A DNA stretch of 12,478 bases from Chloroflexota bacterium (GTDB taxonomy: Bacteria; Chloroflexota; Dehalococcoidia; Dehalococcoidales; UBA2162), in assembly GCA_016202525.1 (NCBI GenBank), contig JACQOM010000099.1, forward strand, positions 1 to 12,478, read 5' to 3'. Of the stretch, positions 1 to 7,650 are shown piece by piece; position 1 is the stretch's first letter, and each line of letters begins with the position of its first letter. Made by a program: the position numbers and the translations under genes. The notes under the pieces were generated by a model. It had not been told where the DNA came from. It did not search any database and saw only the letters and a list, made by a program, of their open reading frames with translations.

Positions 1-1
1 A

Positions 2-1573
2 CCATCCCCGATGACCACGGTCCAGATAACCAACGAAAATCTGGTCAATCTTGACTGGACAAGGGGGCCAACTGGCACAGGAGAATGGGAAGGCGTCGTT
101 AGCATAGCGCCGCTGACTTTCAAGACCGGGATTGTAGCCGAAAGCTGGACCGTACCCGATGACCAGACCATTATCTACAAAATCCGTAAAGGTATCCACT
201 TTGGTCTTAATCCGAAGAGCGAGGCCAGCCGCCTGGTCAACGGCAGGGAATTGACGGCGGATGATTTGGTTTATTCCACTATGCGGCTCTTTGAAGACAT
301 ACCGGGTTCGGCGTTGCGTGCCAGACTACAGAAGTTCGAGTGGCCGGTATCAGCCAGGGCGCTTGACAAATACACGGTCGAATTTAAAAGCCAGCCTGGC
401 TATACGACATCGTTATTGTTCACTACCGGTGACTGGGTAACTTTAATCGCTCAGGAAGTGGTCAAGAAATACGGTGATTTGAAGGACTGGAAAGTTACCG
501 TTGGCACCGGACCCTATATGATAGTCGACTATGTCGCGGGGAGCAGCGCTACTTTCATCCGGAACCCCAACTATTGGATGAAAGACCCATTCTTCCCGGA
601 GAATCAACTTCCCTATCCTGACGGGGTTAAATACGTGCGGGTAACGGACATGTCCACCATTGTGGCTGGTTTCCGCACCGGTAAAATCGATAACATCTCC
701 CGGACGATGATTTCCGAAGATGATATGCAAAGCTTGCTCAAGACTCGGCCGGATATGAAGTACCTGAGAACGTTTGAGTACCGCCCGTTTTCCCTTGGTC
801 TTAGGGTGGATAATCCCCAGTTGCCGTGGTATAACCTCAACGTTCGCCGTGCTCTATCCATGGCCATTGACCGGGAAGCGATTTTGAAAGACTACTATGC
901 GGGATATGGGGAGATGATGGTCGGACCGGTGGCGCCTTATAAAGAGTTTATCGGGATGTACACTCCGCTCGCGGAGCAATCCGAGTCAGTTAAGGAACTT
1001 TATAAATACCAGCCGGAAAAGGCAAAAAAGCTACTGGCTGAGGCGGGTTACCCTAATGGATTCAAGATGGAAGTAGTTTCTTCAAGCCAGAGTGACATTG
1101 ACCTGCTATCCGCAGTCAAGTTTTACCTGGCGAAGGTTGGCGTTGACGTACAGATTAAGGTTGTCGAGGATGCTGTTTTTACTGGAATGCAGAGCGGTAG
1201 AGCTATCACGCAGGCTGGCTGGGAACGATATAGCGCTCATTTACCCTATGTTTTTGAAAAGTGGAACGTGCCTGCGGGAACGCCGAGCGGCTGGGCGGAG
1301 ATGAAGGACCCGAAGATTGTTGAACTGAGTAACACTGTCCTCACAAAATACATGGTTAACGAAATGGCAGTCTGGCCAATGATGAAGGAGTTTTTTAAAT
1401 ATACTCTTGAGCAGTCCTGGTACATAATTATGCCTGGAGCAAATAAGTATCTGCCCTGGCAGCCATGGGTGAAAGGTTACAGCGGGGAACAGATGACCGG
1501 TTACGGTGAGTATCAGGCTCAAGCCAAGTACCTCTGGATTGACCAGGCACTGAAGAAATCCATGGGGTTTTAG
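2..1573 (+). CDS. Family-5 ABC transporter solute-binding protein (SBP1), 5' end cut off by the window
   Basis: Extracellular solute-binding protein of the peptide/nickel/opine class (SBP_bac_5). Such proteins bind a small organic ligand outside the membrane and hand it to an ABC permease. The frame is open to the first base, and the ATG at base 11 lies inside the fold: comparison with the three paralogues here shows that the lipoprotein signal, Pro/Thr linker and first strands are missing (roughly 90-100 residues). Counting from that ATG, visible family marks are IRKGIHFGLNP (58-68), RLVNGRELTADD (74-85), GTGPYMIVDYV (165-175), RNPNYW (184-189), VRRALSMAID (278-287) and the C-terminal WQPWVKGYSGE (483-493) and WIDQALKKSMGF. 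The next SBP begins 45 bases downstream with no visible promoter or terminator between, so the two are probably co-transcribed. Family assignment is secure; the ligand is unknown. Confidence 0.93.
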   Translation, partial: PSPMTTVQITNENLVNLDWTRGPTGTGEWEGVVSIAPLTFKTGIVAESWTVPDDQTIIYKIRKGIHFGLNPKSEASRLVNGRELTADDLVYSTMRLFEDIPGSALRARLQKFEWPVSARALDKYTVEFKSQPGYTTSLLFTTGDWVTLIAQEVVKKYGDLKDWKVTVGTGPYMIVDYVAGSSATFIRNPNYWMKDPFFPENQLPYPDGVKYVRVTDMSTIVAGFRTGKIDNISRTMISEDDMQSLLKTRPDMKYLRTFEYRPFSLGLRVDNPQLPWYNLNVRRALSMAIDREAILKDYYAGYGEMMVGPVAPYKEFIGMYTPLAEQSESVKELYKYQPEKAKKLLAEAGYPNGFKMEVVSSSQSDIDLLSAVKFYLAKVGVDVQIKVVEDAVFTGMQSGRAITQAGWERYSAHLPYVFEKWNVPAGTPSGWAEMKDPKIVELSNTVLTKYMVNEMAVWPMMKEFFKYTLEQSWYIIMPGANKYLPWQPWVKGYSGEQMTGYGEYQAQAKYLWIDQALKKSMGF

Positions 1574-1618
1574 TGGAGAGTATTGGTGAAAAATCAATAA
1601 AAGGGGAGGGGAAGAGGG

Positions 1619-3454
1619 ATGAAAAAGAGAAAATTTTGGCTGGTATTGAGCTGTGTGGTGGTTTTATCTCTGGTACTGGCAGCCTGCGCTCAGGCAGTAC
1701 CAGCGGTACCGACAATACCGACAACCCCGGCGGTGCCAACAACACCGGCGGCACCAAAAACGCCGATAGCGCCGGCAACTCCAGTAGTACCGGCAACTGA
1801 GGTACCCAAGTACGGAGGACAGCTTAATCTCGTTGAACAAGTGACTATAACTCAGTATGCCCCGGTTATCTTTGAAACCACCGCACCCCGTACTCTTACC
1901 CTGACCAATGGAGTATTGTGGGGAGGGGACTGGACAAAGGGACCGGCTGGCACTAACGAGGCTGCCTGGCTGGCAGCTACCCAGTCGCTTAATGTGAGTA
2001 CGATGCGGTTGGCCGAGAGCTTTGAGTTAGTCGGTACTGATACCATCGTCTTTCATATTCGTAAGGGGATTCACTATGCCCTCAACCCAGCCAGCGAGGC
2101 CAGCCGCCTGGTAAATGGCCGGGAACTAACGGCTCAGGATGTGGCTCGTTCCCTTAATGACTGGTATTTTGATAAGGAGGGTGTCCTCCAGTCCAGATAT
2201 ACCTCCGAGCAACGCCAGGTGTCAATTGAGGCGACCGACAAGTACACGGTTAGAATCAAAGCCAAGCCAGAAATCCTGAGCGCCACATTTTATTGGGTTG
2301 GTGAATCCAGCGCTATCTACCCGCCGGAAGTCTATGACAAATATAACAAGATGCGTGATTGGGCGGTTTCCGTTGGCATGGGGCCTTTTATCCTAACGGA
2401 TGTTGTTCAAGGGAGTTCGGCGACGCTGGTGAGAAATCCCAACTATTGGGAGAGAGACCCGATCGGCCCGGGGAAGGGAAATCAACTGCCCTATCTAGAC
2501 CGCATCAAGTTTGTGATTGTCGCCGATTCATCTACACGGCAGGCGGGATTCCGTACGGGGAAGATTGACATACTGGCTGGCGCCGGCGCTCATTCGTCTC
2601 TTAATGCCGAAGATGCGAAGCTGATGATAAAGAGCCGGCCCGATGTGAAGTATCTCAGCTATATTACCAGGAGTCCGACGTCGATAAGTCTGAGGGTAGA
2701 CAAGCCGGAGCTGCCCTGGTATAACCTCAAGGTTCGCCAGGCACTGGTTATGGCTATTGACTACAATACTATCATCAAGGACTACTTTAAGGGTGAAGCC
2801 GACATGGTTTATCCGGTTGTCCCCTGGCCGGAATATACGGCGATGTATACTCCCCTGTCCAAACAGAGTGAGGTAGTCCGAGATATGTATAGCTACCAGC
2901 CGGAAAAGGCAAAGAAGATTCTAATGGAGGCTGGCTATCCTAATGGTTTCAATATCAGCGTGATTACTACAAATACGGCAGTTGATGACCTTACGGTGAT
3001 GAAAGCCTACTGGCAGAAGATTGGCGTTAACCTGCAGATTGATGTCAGGGAGAATGCTGTCTTCACCTCAATAACCAGCGGTAAGCAGCACAAAGAGGCT
3101 GTCGGTGGTACGTTTAATGCTGGCCAACCTTTCAATATAGAGAAGTGGCAGCCGGGTGCTGAGAGTAATACTAGCATGATTAATGACCCCCGTGCCAATG
3201 AGGCAATTGCCGTTGAGGTGGCTGATGGCATGTTTAACGAACCCAAGGTTTGGCCGGTGCTGAAAGACTTCTTTAAGTATGCTACCGAGCAGTCCTGGTA
3301 CATCCAGTTTCCGGCTCCCGCTATCTATAACTTGTGGCAGCCCTGGGTCAAGAATTACCACGGTGAACATTACTCCGGAATCAGGGGTGTGTGGCTTTTC
3401 CCAGCTACCTATTCCTGGATTGACCAAGCTCTAAAAAAGTCGATGGGGTTTTAG
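1619..3454 (+). CDS. Family-5 ABC transporter solute-binding lipoprotein (SBP2)
   Basis: Full-length SBP_bac_5 lipoprotein of 611 residues, at the long end of the family because of its linker. The ATG follows a purine-rich Shine-Dalgarno stretch (GGGGAGGGG, 1603-1611). Residues 1-22 form a signal peptide (KKRK, then a hydrophobic core) ending in the lipobox LAAC with Cys23 as the lipidated residue. Residues 24-63 are a Pro/Thr/Ala/Val linker. The ligand-binding fold starts at PKYGG (63-67). Motifs: IRKGIHYALNP (147-157), RLVNGRELTAQD (163-174), GMGPFILTDVV (253-263), RNPNYW (272-277), VRQALVMAID (372-381). It ends with the same WQPWVKNYHGE and WIDQALKKSMGF tail as its neighbours. GMGP replaces the GTGP of the other three copies. 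Expected to sit outside the cytoplasmic membrane, anchored by its N-terminal lipid. The ligand cannot be named; no permease or ATPase gene is adjacent. Confidence 0.95.
   Translation: MKKRKFWLVLSCVVVLSLVLAACAQAVPAVPTIPTTPAVPTTPAAPKTPIAPATPVVPATEVPKYGGQLNLVEQVTITQYAPVIFETTAPRTLTLTNGVLWGGDWTKGPAGTNEAAWLAATQSLNVSTMRLAESFELVGTDTIVFHIRKGIHYALNPASEASRLVNGRELTAQDVARSLNDWYFDKEGVLQSRYTSEQRQVSIEATDKYTVRIKAKPEILSATFYWVGESSAIYPPEVYDKYNKMRDWAVSVGMGPFILTDVVQGSSATLVRNPNYWERDPIGPGKGNQLPYLDRIKFVIVADSSTRQAGFRTGKIDILAGAGAHSSLNAEDAKLMIKSRPDVKYLSYITRSPTSISLRVDKPELPWYNLKVRQALVMAIDYNTIIKDYFKGEADMVYPVVPWPEYTAMYTPLSKQSEVVRDMYSYQPEKAKKILMEAGYPNGFNISVITTNTAVDDLTVMKAYWQKIGVNLQIDVRENAVFTSITSGKQHKEAVGGTFNAGQPFNIEKWQPGAESNTSMINDPRANEAIAVEVADGMFNEPKVWPVLKDFFKYATEQSWYIQFPAPAIYNLWQPWVKNYHGEHYSGIRGVWLFPATYSWIDQALKKSMGF
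1688..1807 (+). repeat. Pro/Thr/Ala linker-coding repeat of SBP2
   Basis: Degenerate short-period repeat built on codons such as CCG, ACA, ACC and GCG. It encodes residues 24-63 between the lipidated Cys23 and the folded domain. Prolines recur every second to third residue, so the segment should be extended. It also produces Gly/Ser-rich or Gly/Val-rich phantom frames on both strands. Confidence 0.8.
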
Positions 3455-3464
3455 CCCTGGCCGT

Positions 3465-3493
3465 TTGACGGGATTTTGTGAAGAGGCTATAAT
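3465..3493 (+). promoter_or_regulatory. Sigma-70-type promoter of the AOR-family gene
   Basis: TTGACG (3465-3470) and a perfect TATAAT (3488-3493) are separated by 17 bases. Transcription would start near base 3500 and give a leader of about 43 bases before the ATG at 3543. The -35 box sits in the right half of a small inverted repeat, CCGT-TTG-ACGG (3461-3471). This is the best promoter match in the window; activity is inferred from sequence only. Confidence 0.75.
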
Positions 3494-3542
3494 TGATAGT
3501 GTAGATAATGGATTGTGTAGGAGCTGCCCCAGGAGGTAAAGT

Positions 3543-5507
3543 ATGTGGTACGGTTGGGCTGGTGCTACATTAGAAGTAGACCTGTCCCGGGGAAGAATCG
3601 AGAAAGAGGCCGCTGACCGCAGCCTGCTCGAAACCTTACTGGGTGGCAAAGGCGTAAATGCCAAAATACTGTGGGACAGAGTCCCTCCTGAGGTCGACGC
3701 CTACTCCCCTGATAATCTGCTGATAGTCGGCACCGGCGTTCTCACCGGTACTATGGTTCCGAGTGCCAACCGCACTGTGATTACCTTCAAGTCTCCGGTG
3801 CTGGGTATCAAGTATTACTGTACCGTGGGTGGTTTTTTCGGCGGCAAGTTGAAGGCGGCTGGCTATGATACCATCGTCTTTTCCGGGAAGTCGCCCACGC
3901 CGGTATATTTGTGGATAAATGACGATAAAGTGGAGTTGCGGGATGCCAGCTACCTCTGGGGCAAAGGCAATGAAGAGACCCGCCGACTCATCCAGGAAGA
4001 ACTGGAAATCGACGACATTGAAATCTTGTCCATCGGCATGGCCGGCGAGAACAGGATTGGTGCCGCCAGTATCGAAGGCAGCTATTCGGTAAGCGCCAGC
4101 AGGGGAGGGGGCGGGGCGGTAATGGGGGATAAGAAATTAAAGGCGATTGCCGTTCACGGGACGAAAGACATCAACGTTTTTAACGGCAGCCGCCTGTTCG
4201 AGCTGTCCGGGCCGATTCTGGAGCGGTCAATCATAAAAAGAGAAATGCAATGGAAGGAGATGTGGTTGGGGGCGGGACTGGTATCAGGAAATCCAGGTGC
4301 GGTGGGCCATTTCAGCGGTGATGTCTCAGCCGAAGTGAAGCAGAAGGTCAAAGAATACGCCAAAATGACCAAGGCTTATTACAAGGGCGTTAAGACCAGA
4401 GATGTAGCCTGTTTCAATTGCTCTACGCCGTGTAAACGGGTAATTCCCTTTGAAGGCTATCATGTCGCTGGTAAGTGCCAGTGGAATACGGCCGGTGTTA
4501 TTAATTCCCAGGTGATGGACCCTGATTACGGGACGAAGTTTTATGCTTTGTGTCAGAAACACGGCTTCGATGATATTTCCCTGTCTCAGTACATCGGCTT
4601 TGCCATCGACCTTTTCCGGCGGGGTATCCTGACCAAAGAGGACACCGATGGTATGGAGCTGGCGTGGGGCAATGCTGAAGTAGTCTATAAGCTTATTGAC
4701 AAGATTGCTCAGCGTGAGGGATTTGGTGGTGTCCTGGCTGACGGTCTTTACCTGGCGGCTCAGCGCATCGGCCGGGGTGCGGAAAATTATACCTATCACA
4801 CCAAGAAACTGGAGCCATTACCCTTCGATGTCAGGGGGTTACCTCACCGGGCTTTACCCATCGCTACCATCGATAAAGCCGACCGCACCCGGGGGTTAAG
4901 CGGGACATACGGGATATGGGAGCGTCCCATGGAAGAAAGGGAGGCTTATATCAATGCCGGTTTTTTCCAGTACCCTGAAGAGTTTAAGAAATATTTCCTG
5001 GGTGAATTCGACCCTTCCGGGCGTGATTATGAAGCTATGATTCAGTTCATGTCCTACAATGAGGAAATCCTGGCTCTGACCGATGCTGCCGGATTCTGTT
5101 TCTTCTGGACGAATTTCGGGGTGTTCCCGCCGGTAAATAATCGTCCTTTGATGGCTGATTTAATCTCGGCGGCCACGGGCATGGATATCGATGAAGCCGG
5201 ACTGACCGAGATAGCCCAGCGTATCGGCCATCTGGTGCGCGCCTATAATGTTCGGGAAGGGATAAGGCGTAAGGATGATGATATGGCTGATTCCTTCTAT
5301 GAAAAGTCAGATAAGCCGCCGTATCGGCAGATTGAACGGGACTTGTTTAATAAGTGGCTTGACCGCTATTATGAGTTGAAGGGGTGGGATAAAGAAGGTA
5401 TTCCGACCGGGGACTCATTGCATAAGATAGGTCTGGACTACGTGCGGCAAGACCTGGAGCAAAGAGGGATATTAGCGTTGCCGCCTGTTCCCGTATCATC
5501 CAGGTAA
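3543..5507 (+). CDS. Aldehyde ferredoxin oxidoreductase family tungsten/molybdopterin enzyme, BamB-like
   Basis: AOR-family protein of 654 residues; the family binds a bis-pterin tungsten cofactor and one [4Fe-4S] cluster and does low-potential redox chemistry in the cytoplasm. AGGAGGT (3531-3537) fixes the ATG start. N-terminal AOR domain: GGKGVNAKILWD (34-45), NRTVI (76-80), GGFFGGKLKAAGYD (96-109), SASRGGGGAVMG (184-195). Cluster cysteines: Cys290, Cys293 and Cys297 (C-x2-C-x3-C), plus Cys519 in DAAGFC (514-519), a variant of the usual DxxGLC. The PEYE-type motif of classical AORs is replaced by KCQWN (311-315), which puts Cys312 where I recall BamB, the class II benzoyl-CoA reductase subunit, having its tungsten-ligating cysteine. 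Segments such as VYLWIN (121-126) and the C-terminal KGWDKEGIPT (613-622) also recall BamB. AOR family is near certain; BamB-like is from memory. No BamC-type ferredoxin partner is in view. Confidence 0.93.
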   Translation: MWYGWAGATLEVDLSRGRIEKEAADRSLLETLLGGKGVNAKILWDRVPPEVDAYSPDNLLIVGTGVLTGTMVPSANRTVITFKSPVLGIKYYCTVGGFFGGKLKAAGYDTIVFSGKSPTPVYLWINDDKVELRDASYLWGKGNEETRRLIQEELEIDDIEILSIGMAGENRIGAASIEGSYSVSASRGGGGAVMGDKKLKAIAVHGTKDINVFNGSRLFELSGPILERSIIKREMQWKEMWLGAGLVSGNPGAVGHFSGDVSAEVKQKVKEYAKMTKAYYKGVKTRDVACFNCSTPCKRVIPFEGYHVAGKCQWNTAGVINSQVMDPDYGTKFYALCQKHGFDDISLSQYIGFAIDLFRRGILTKEDTDGMELAWGNAEVVYKLIDKIAQREGFGGVLADGLYLAAQRIGRGAENYTYHTKKLEPLPFDVRGLPHRALPIATIDKADRTRGLSGTYGIWERPMEEREAYINAGFFQYPEEFKKYFLGEFDPSGRDYEAMIQFMSYNEEILALTDAAGFCFFWTNFGVFPPVNNRPLMADLISAATGMDIDEAGLTEIAQRIGHLVRAYNVREGIRRKDDDMADSFYEKSDKPPYRQIERDLFNKWLDRYYELKGWDKEGIPTGDSLHKIGLDYVRQDLEQRGILALPPVPVSSR

Positions 5508-5532
5508 TCGTTCAAAGTGTCAGCCAACGGGC

Positions 5533-5561
5533 TTGACAATCCTGTAGGTGGAGTCTAAACT
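5533..5561 (+). promoter_or_regulatory. Promoter of SBP3
   Basis: A perfect TTGACA (5533-5538) and TAAACT (5556-5561, four of six matches to TATAAT) are separated by 17 bases. The -35 box overlaps the right arm of an imperfect inverted repeat, GTCAGCC (5519-5525) against GGCTTGAC (5530-5537). The surrounding sequence closely matches the promoter ahead of SBP4, which strengthens the call. Confidence 0.65.
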
Positions 5562-5593
5562 TTATCCAATTATCTCAAATTTCTTTCAAGTAG

Positions 5594-5608
5594 AAGGAGG
5601 CGAAATTG
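5594..5608 (+). promoter_or_regulatory. Ribosome-binding site that sets a TTG start for SBP3
   Basis: AAGGAGG (5594-5600) lies five bases before TTG (5606-5608). No ATG or GTG in this frame could serve without destroying the signal peptide: the next Met is residue 14, inside the hydrophobic core. The TTG product begins MRKKFVWL, matching the MKKRKFWL and MKNKVIWL starts of the paralogues. Confidence 0.85.
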
Positions 5609-7438
5609 CGCAAAAAATTTGTTTGGTTGGTAGTCAGTTGTTTGATGGTATTATCTTTGGTGCTGGCATCCTGTGCTCCGGCATCGACAACACCAACTAC
5701 CCCGACGACTCCAACAGCACCAACGACACCGGCAGCGCCATCGTCACCAAAGACACCCGCGTTGCCAACAGTTCCGGCAGCACCAACATCAGAAACGCCC
5801 AAATACGGGGGTATATTCACCTTTTCCCGGCAAGGAGGGTGGGCATCCGCCTTTGACCCGGCTTTCCGCGCGGGACGAACGACGGTGAATATTGCCTTCT
5901 CTCTGGGTAGTGATAATCTAATGACCGGAGACTGGGCCAAGGGGCCCGCCGGAACCGGCGAAGCCGACTTTTTTACCTATACACCTCTGCTTAACCTTCA
6001 GGCACCGGCTCTGGCTGAGAGCTGGGAGGTACCTGATAAGGAAACCATTATCTATCATCTCCGTAAAGGAGTGCATTACGCCCTCAATCCGAACAGTGAG
6101 GCCAGCCGTCTGGTAGGCGGCAGGGAGTTGACCGCCGATGATGTGGTCTTTACCATCAAGCGGAACTATGATACCCCCGGAGCTTTTTTCCAGGCCAGGA
6201 TGACGCCTCCAGAGTTTCCGGTATCGGTGACGGCGCCCGATAAGTATACGGTGCTCATTAAGGGTAATCCGGAAGGCTTGCAGGGACTGTTTGAGGCTAC
6301 TTATAGTTATCTGGCTCCTTATCCGCCTGAAGTAGTCAAAAAATATGGAGACTTATCGAACTGGAAGAACCATGTCGGTACCGGCCCATTTATGCTGGTG
6401 GACTATGTTGAAGGTAGTACGGCGACCTTTATCCGGAATCCCAACTACTGGATGAAGGACCCTATCGGTCCGGGAAAGGGAAACCAGCTACCGTATCTGG
6501 ATGGCGTCAAACACCTTGACATAATCGATATCTCGACACGGCGGGCAGCGCTACGGACGGCTAAGGTCGACCATCAGGACAAGATTCCTTTTGAGGATGC
6601 CGGACTTTTGATGAAAACCAGCCCTCAGCTAAAATACCGGAGTGAACCTACTCCCACTCCGCTGGCTGTATTCATGAGGACAGACAAGCCGGAGCAACCG
6701 TGGCATGATGTCAGGGTGCGGCGGGCACTGCAGATGGCGTTAGATATGCAGACAATAAAAGACAGTTACTTCAAAGGTAGTGCTGACCTGCTTTCTTATC
6801 CGGCGGGTAACTTCCCCATGTACAAAGCCCACCAGACTCCGCTTAATGAGCAGTCGGCGATAGTCCAGGAGATGTTCAGCTATAAACCGGAGAAAGCCAA
6901 ACAGCTTCTGGCTGATGCTGGGTTTCCTAAGGGCTTCAAGATGAATGTAATTACCCTGGCCGAGAATGTAGACCTGCTGTCGGTAGTTAAAGATTACTGG
7001 GCTAAAATCGGTGTTACCCTGGAAATCGAGGTCAAAGAAAGAGGCGTCTTTGCTTCTATAGAAACCAACCGGACGCATAAAGAGGGCATGTTCAAGAATT
7101 CCTCCATTACCACGCCTTACGCCTGGCATGACTACCAGCCGATGGACCCCGCCAATTCCAGCATGATTGACGACCCCGTGCTGAATAAAGCACATGCCGA
7201 GTTCAAATCGTTCTACGTATTCGATGAACCTAAGGCGGCAGCCATAGTGAAAGAAGCTTACAAATATGTCCTGGAGCAAGCCTATGTGACTTCATTGCCG
7301 GGACCGTGGACTTATTCAATGTGGTGGCCCTGGGTGAAGAATTATCACGGTGAATGGATTGTCGGTTATACTCTGACCAACAATTTCCCTACCTATATCT
7401 GGATTGACCAGAGCCTGAAGAAATCAATGGGATTTTAG
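5606..7438 (+). CDS. Family-5 ABC transporter solute-binding lipoprotein (SBP3), TTG start
   Basis: SBP_bac_5 lipoprotein of 610 residues. The rare TTG start is supported by a well-placed AAGGAGG and by N-terminal homology to SBP2 and SBP4. Signal peptide 1-22 with lipobox LASC and lipidated Cys23; Pro/Thr/Ala/Ser linker 24-65; fold begins PKYGG (65-69). Motifs: LRKGVHYALNP (152-162), RLVGGRELTADD (168-179), VGTGPFMLVDYV (257-268), RNPNYW (277-282), and the tail WWPWVKNYHGE and WIDQSLKKSMGF. It has its own promoter and is followed 23 bases past the stop by an intrinsic terminator, so it is probably a separate transcription unit, though read-through from the AOR-family gene 98 bases upstream is possible. 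Ligand unknown. Differences from SBP1 and SBP2 in the central ligand-facing regions suggest a different substrate preference (inference). Confidence 0.95.
   Translation: MRKKFVWLVVSCLMVLSLVLASCAPASTTPTTPTTPTAPTTPAAPSSPKTPALPTVPAAPTSETPKYGGIFTFSRQGGWASAFDPAFRAGRTTVNIAFSLGSDNLMTGDWAKGPAGTGEADFFTYTPLLNLQAPALAESWEVPDKETIIYHLRKGVHYALNPNSEASRLVGGRELTADDVVFTIKRNYDTPGAFFQARMTPPEFPVSVTAPDKYTVLIKGNPEGLQGLFEATYSYLAPYPPEVVKKYGDLSNWKNHVGTGPFMLVDYVEGSTATFIRNPNYWMKDPIGPGKGNQLPYLDGVKHLDIIDISTRRAALRTAKVDHQDKIPFEDAGLLMKTSPQLKYRSEPTPTPLAVFMRTDKPEQPWHDVRVRRALQMALDMQTIKDSYFKGSADLLSYPAGNFPMYKAHQTPLNEQSAIVQEMFSYKPEKAKQLLADAGFPKGFKMNVITLAENVDLLSVVKDYWAKIGVTLEIEVKERGVFASIETNRTHKEGMFKNSSITTPYAWHDYQPMDPANSSMIDDPVLNKAHAEFKSFYVFDEPKAAAIVKEAYKYVLEQAYVTSLPGPWTYSMWWPWVKNYHGEWIVGYTLTNNFPTYIWIDQSLKKSMGF
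5675..5800 (+). repeat. Pro/Thr linker-coding repeat of SBP3
   Basis: Low-complexity coding stretch for residues 24-65, with PTTPTTPTAPTTPAAP as its core. Near-identical hexamer units of the type ACN-CCN-ACN make the DNA prone to slippage. It separates the lipid anchor from the ligand-binding fold. Confidence 0.8.
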
Positions 7439-7461
7439 GCGCATCGGTCGAATAGCCGTAA

Positions 7462-7495
7462 AGAGGGGCTGGTATCAACTACCAGCCCTTTTCTT
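7462..7495 (+). terminator. Rho-independent terminator after SBP3
   Basis: GGGCTGGTA (7466-7474) pairs perfectly with TACCAGCCC (7480-7488) around a five-base loop, TCAAC, and is followed directly by TTTTCTTT. Additional A-T and G-T pairs extend the stem base. It begins 23 bases past the SBP3 stop and separates SBP3 from the SBP4 operon. Confidence 0.92.
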
Positions 7496-7550
7496 TGTTA
7501 AGTTACCCCCAAACAGCAGAAATTATTTGGATGTAAACCGAACAACGGGT

Positions 7551-7580
7551 TTGACAACTCTGTAAAGAAAAGGATAGACT
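7551..7580 (+). promoter_or_regulatory. Promoter of the SBP4 operon
   Basis: A perfect TTGACA (7551-7556), an 18-base spacer and TAGACT (7575-7580, four of six). The block 7544-7564 matches 5526-5546 ahead of SBP3 at 18 of 21 positions, and similarity continues through ACTTTA after the -10. An inverted repeat AAACC/GGTTT (7535-7539 and 7548-7552) overlaps the -35. Start of transcription would be near 7587, leaving a leader of about 210 bases. Confidence 0.65.
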
Positions 7581-7650
7581 TTAGTCCTAATATATGAGAT
7601 TACTTTAACAATAGCCTACTAGTTCCCAATTTCCGGGTTCAGGAGTTGAG

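Noticed and set aside
11..13. ATG as the true start of the first SBP
   Set aside because: The frame is open upstream, no Shine-Dalgarno fits, and comparison with the paralogues shows the signal peptide and first strands are missing.
1573..1800. Forward 75-residue frame rich in Gly, Ser, Asn and Thr
   Set aside because: Out-of-frame reading of the SBP2 signal and linker region; SBP2 itself has the Shine-Dalgarno, lipobox and homologous fold.
3461..3480. CCGT-TTG-ACGG hairpin followed by GATTTTG as an SBP2 terminator
   Set aside because: Only a four-base stem with a weak T-run, and it overlaps the -35 box of the next promoter.
5575..5940. Reverse-strand frame with a Gly/Val-rich repeat (also 7769-8074 and 1428-1796)
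   Set aside because: These are antisense shadows of the Pro/Thr linker repeats; they lack sensible starts and the forward genes are certain.
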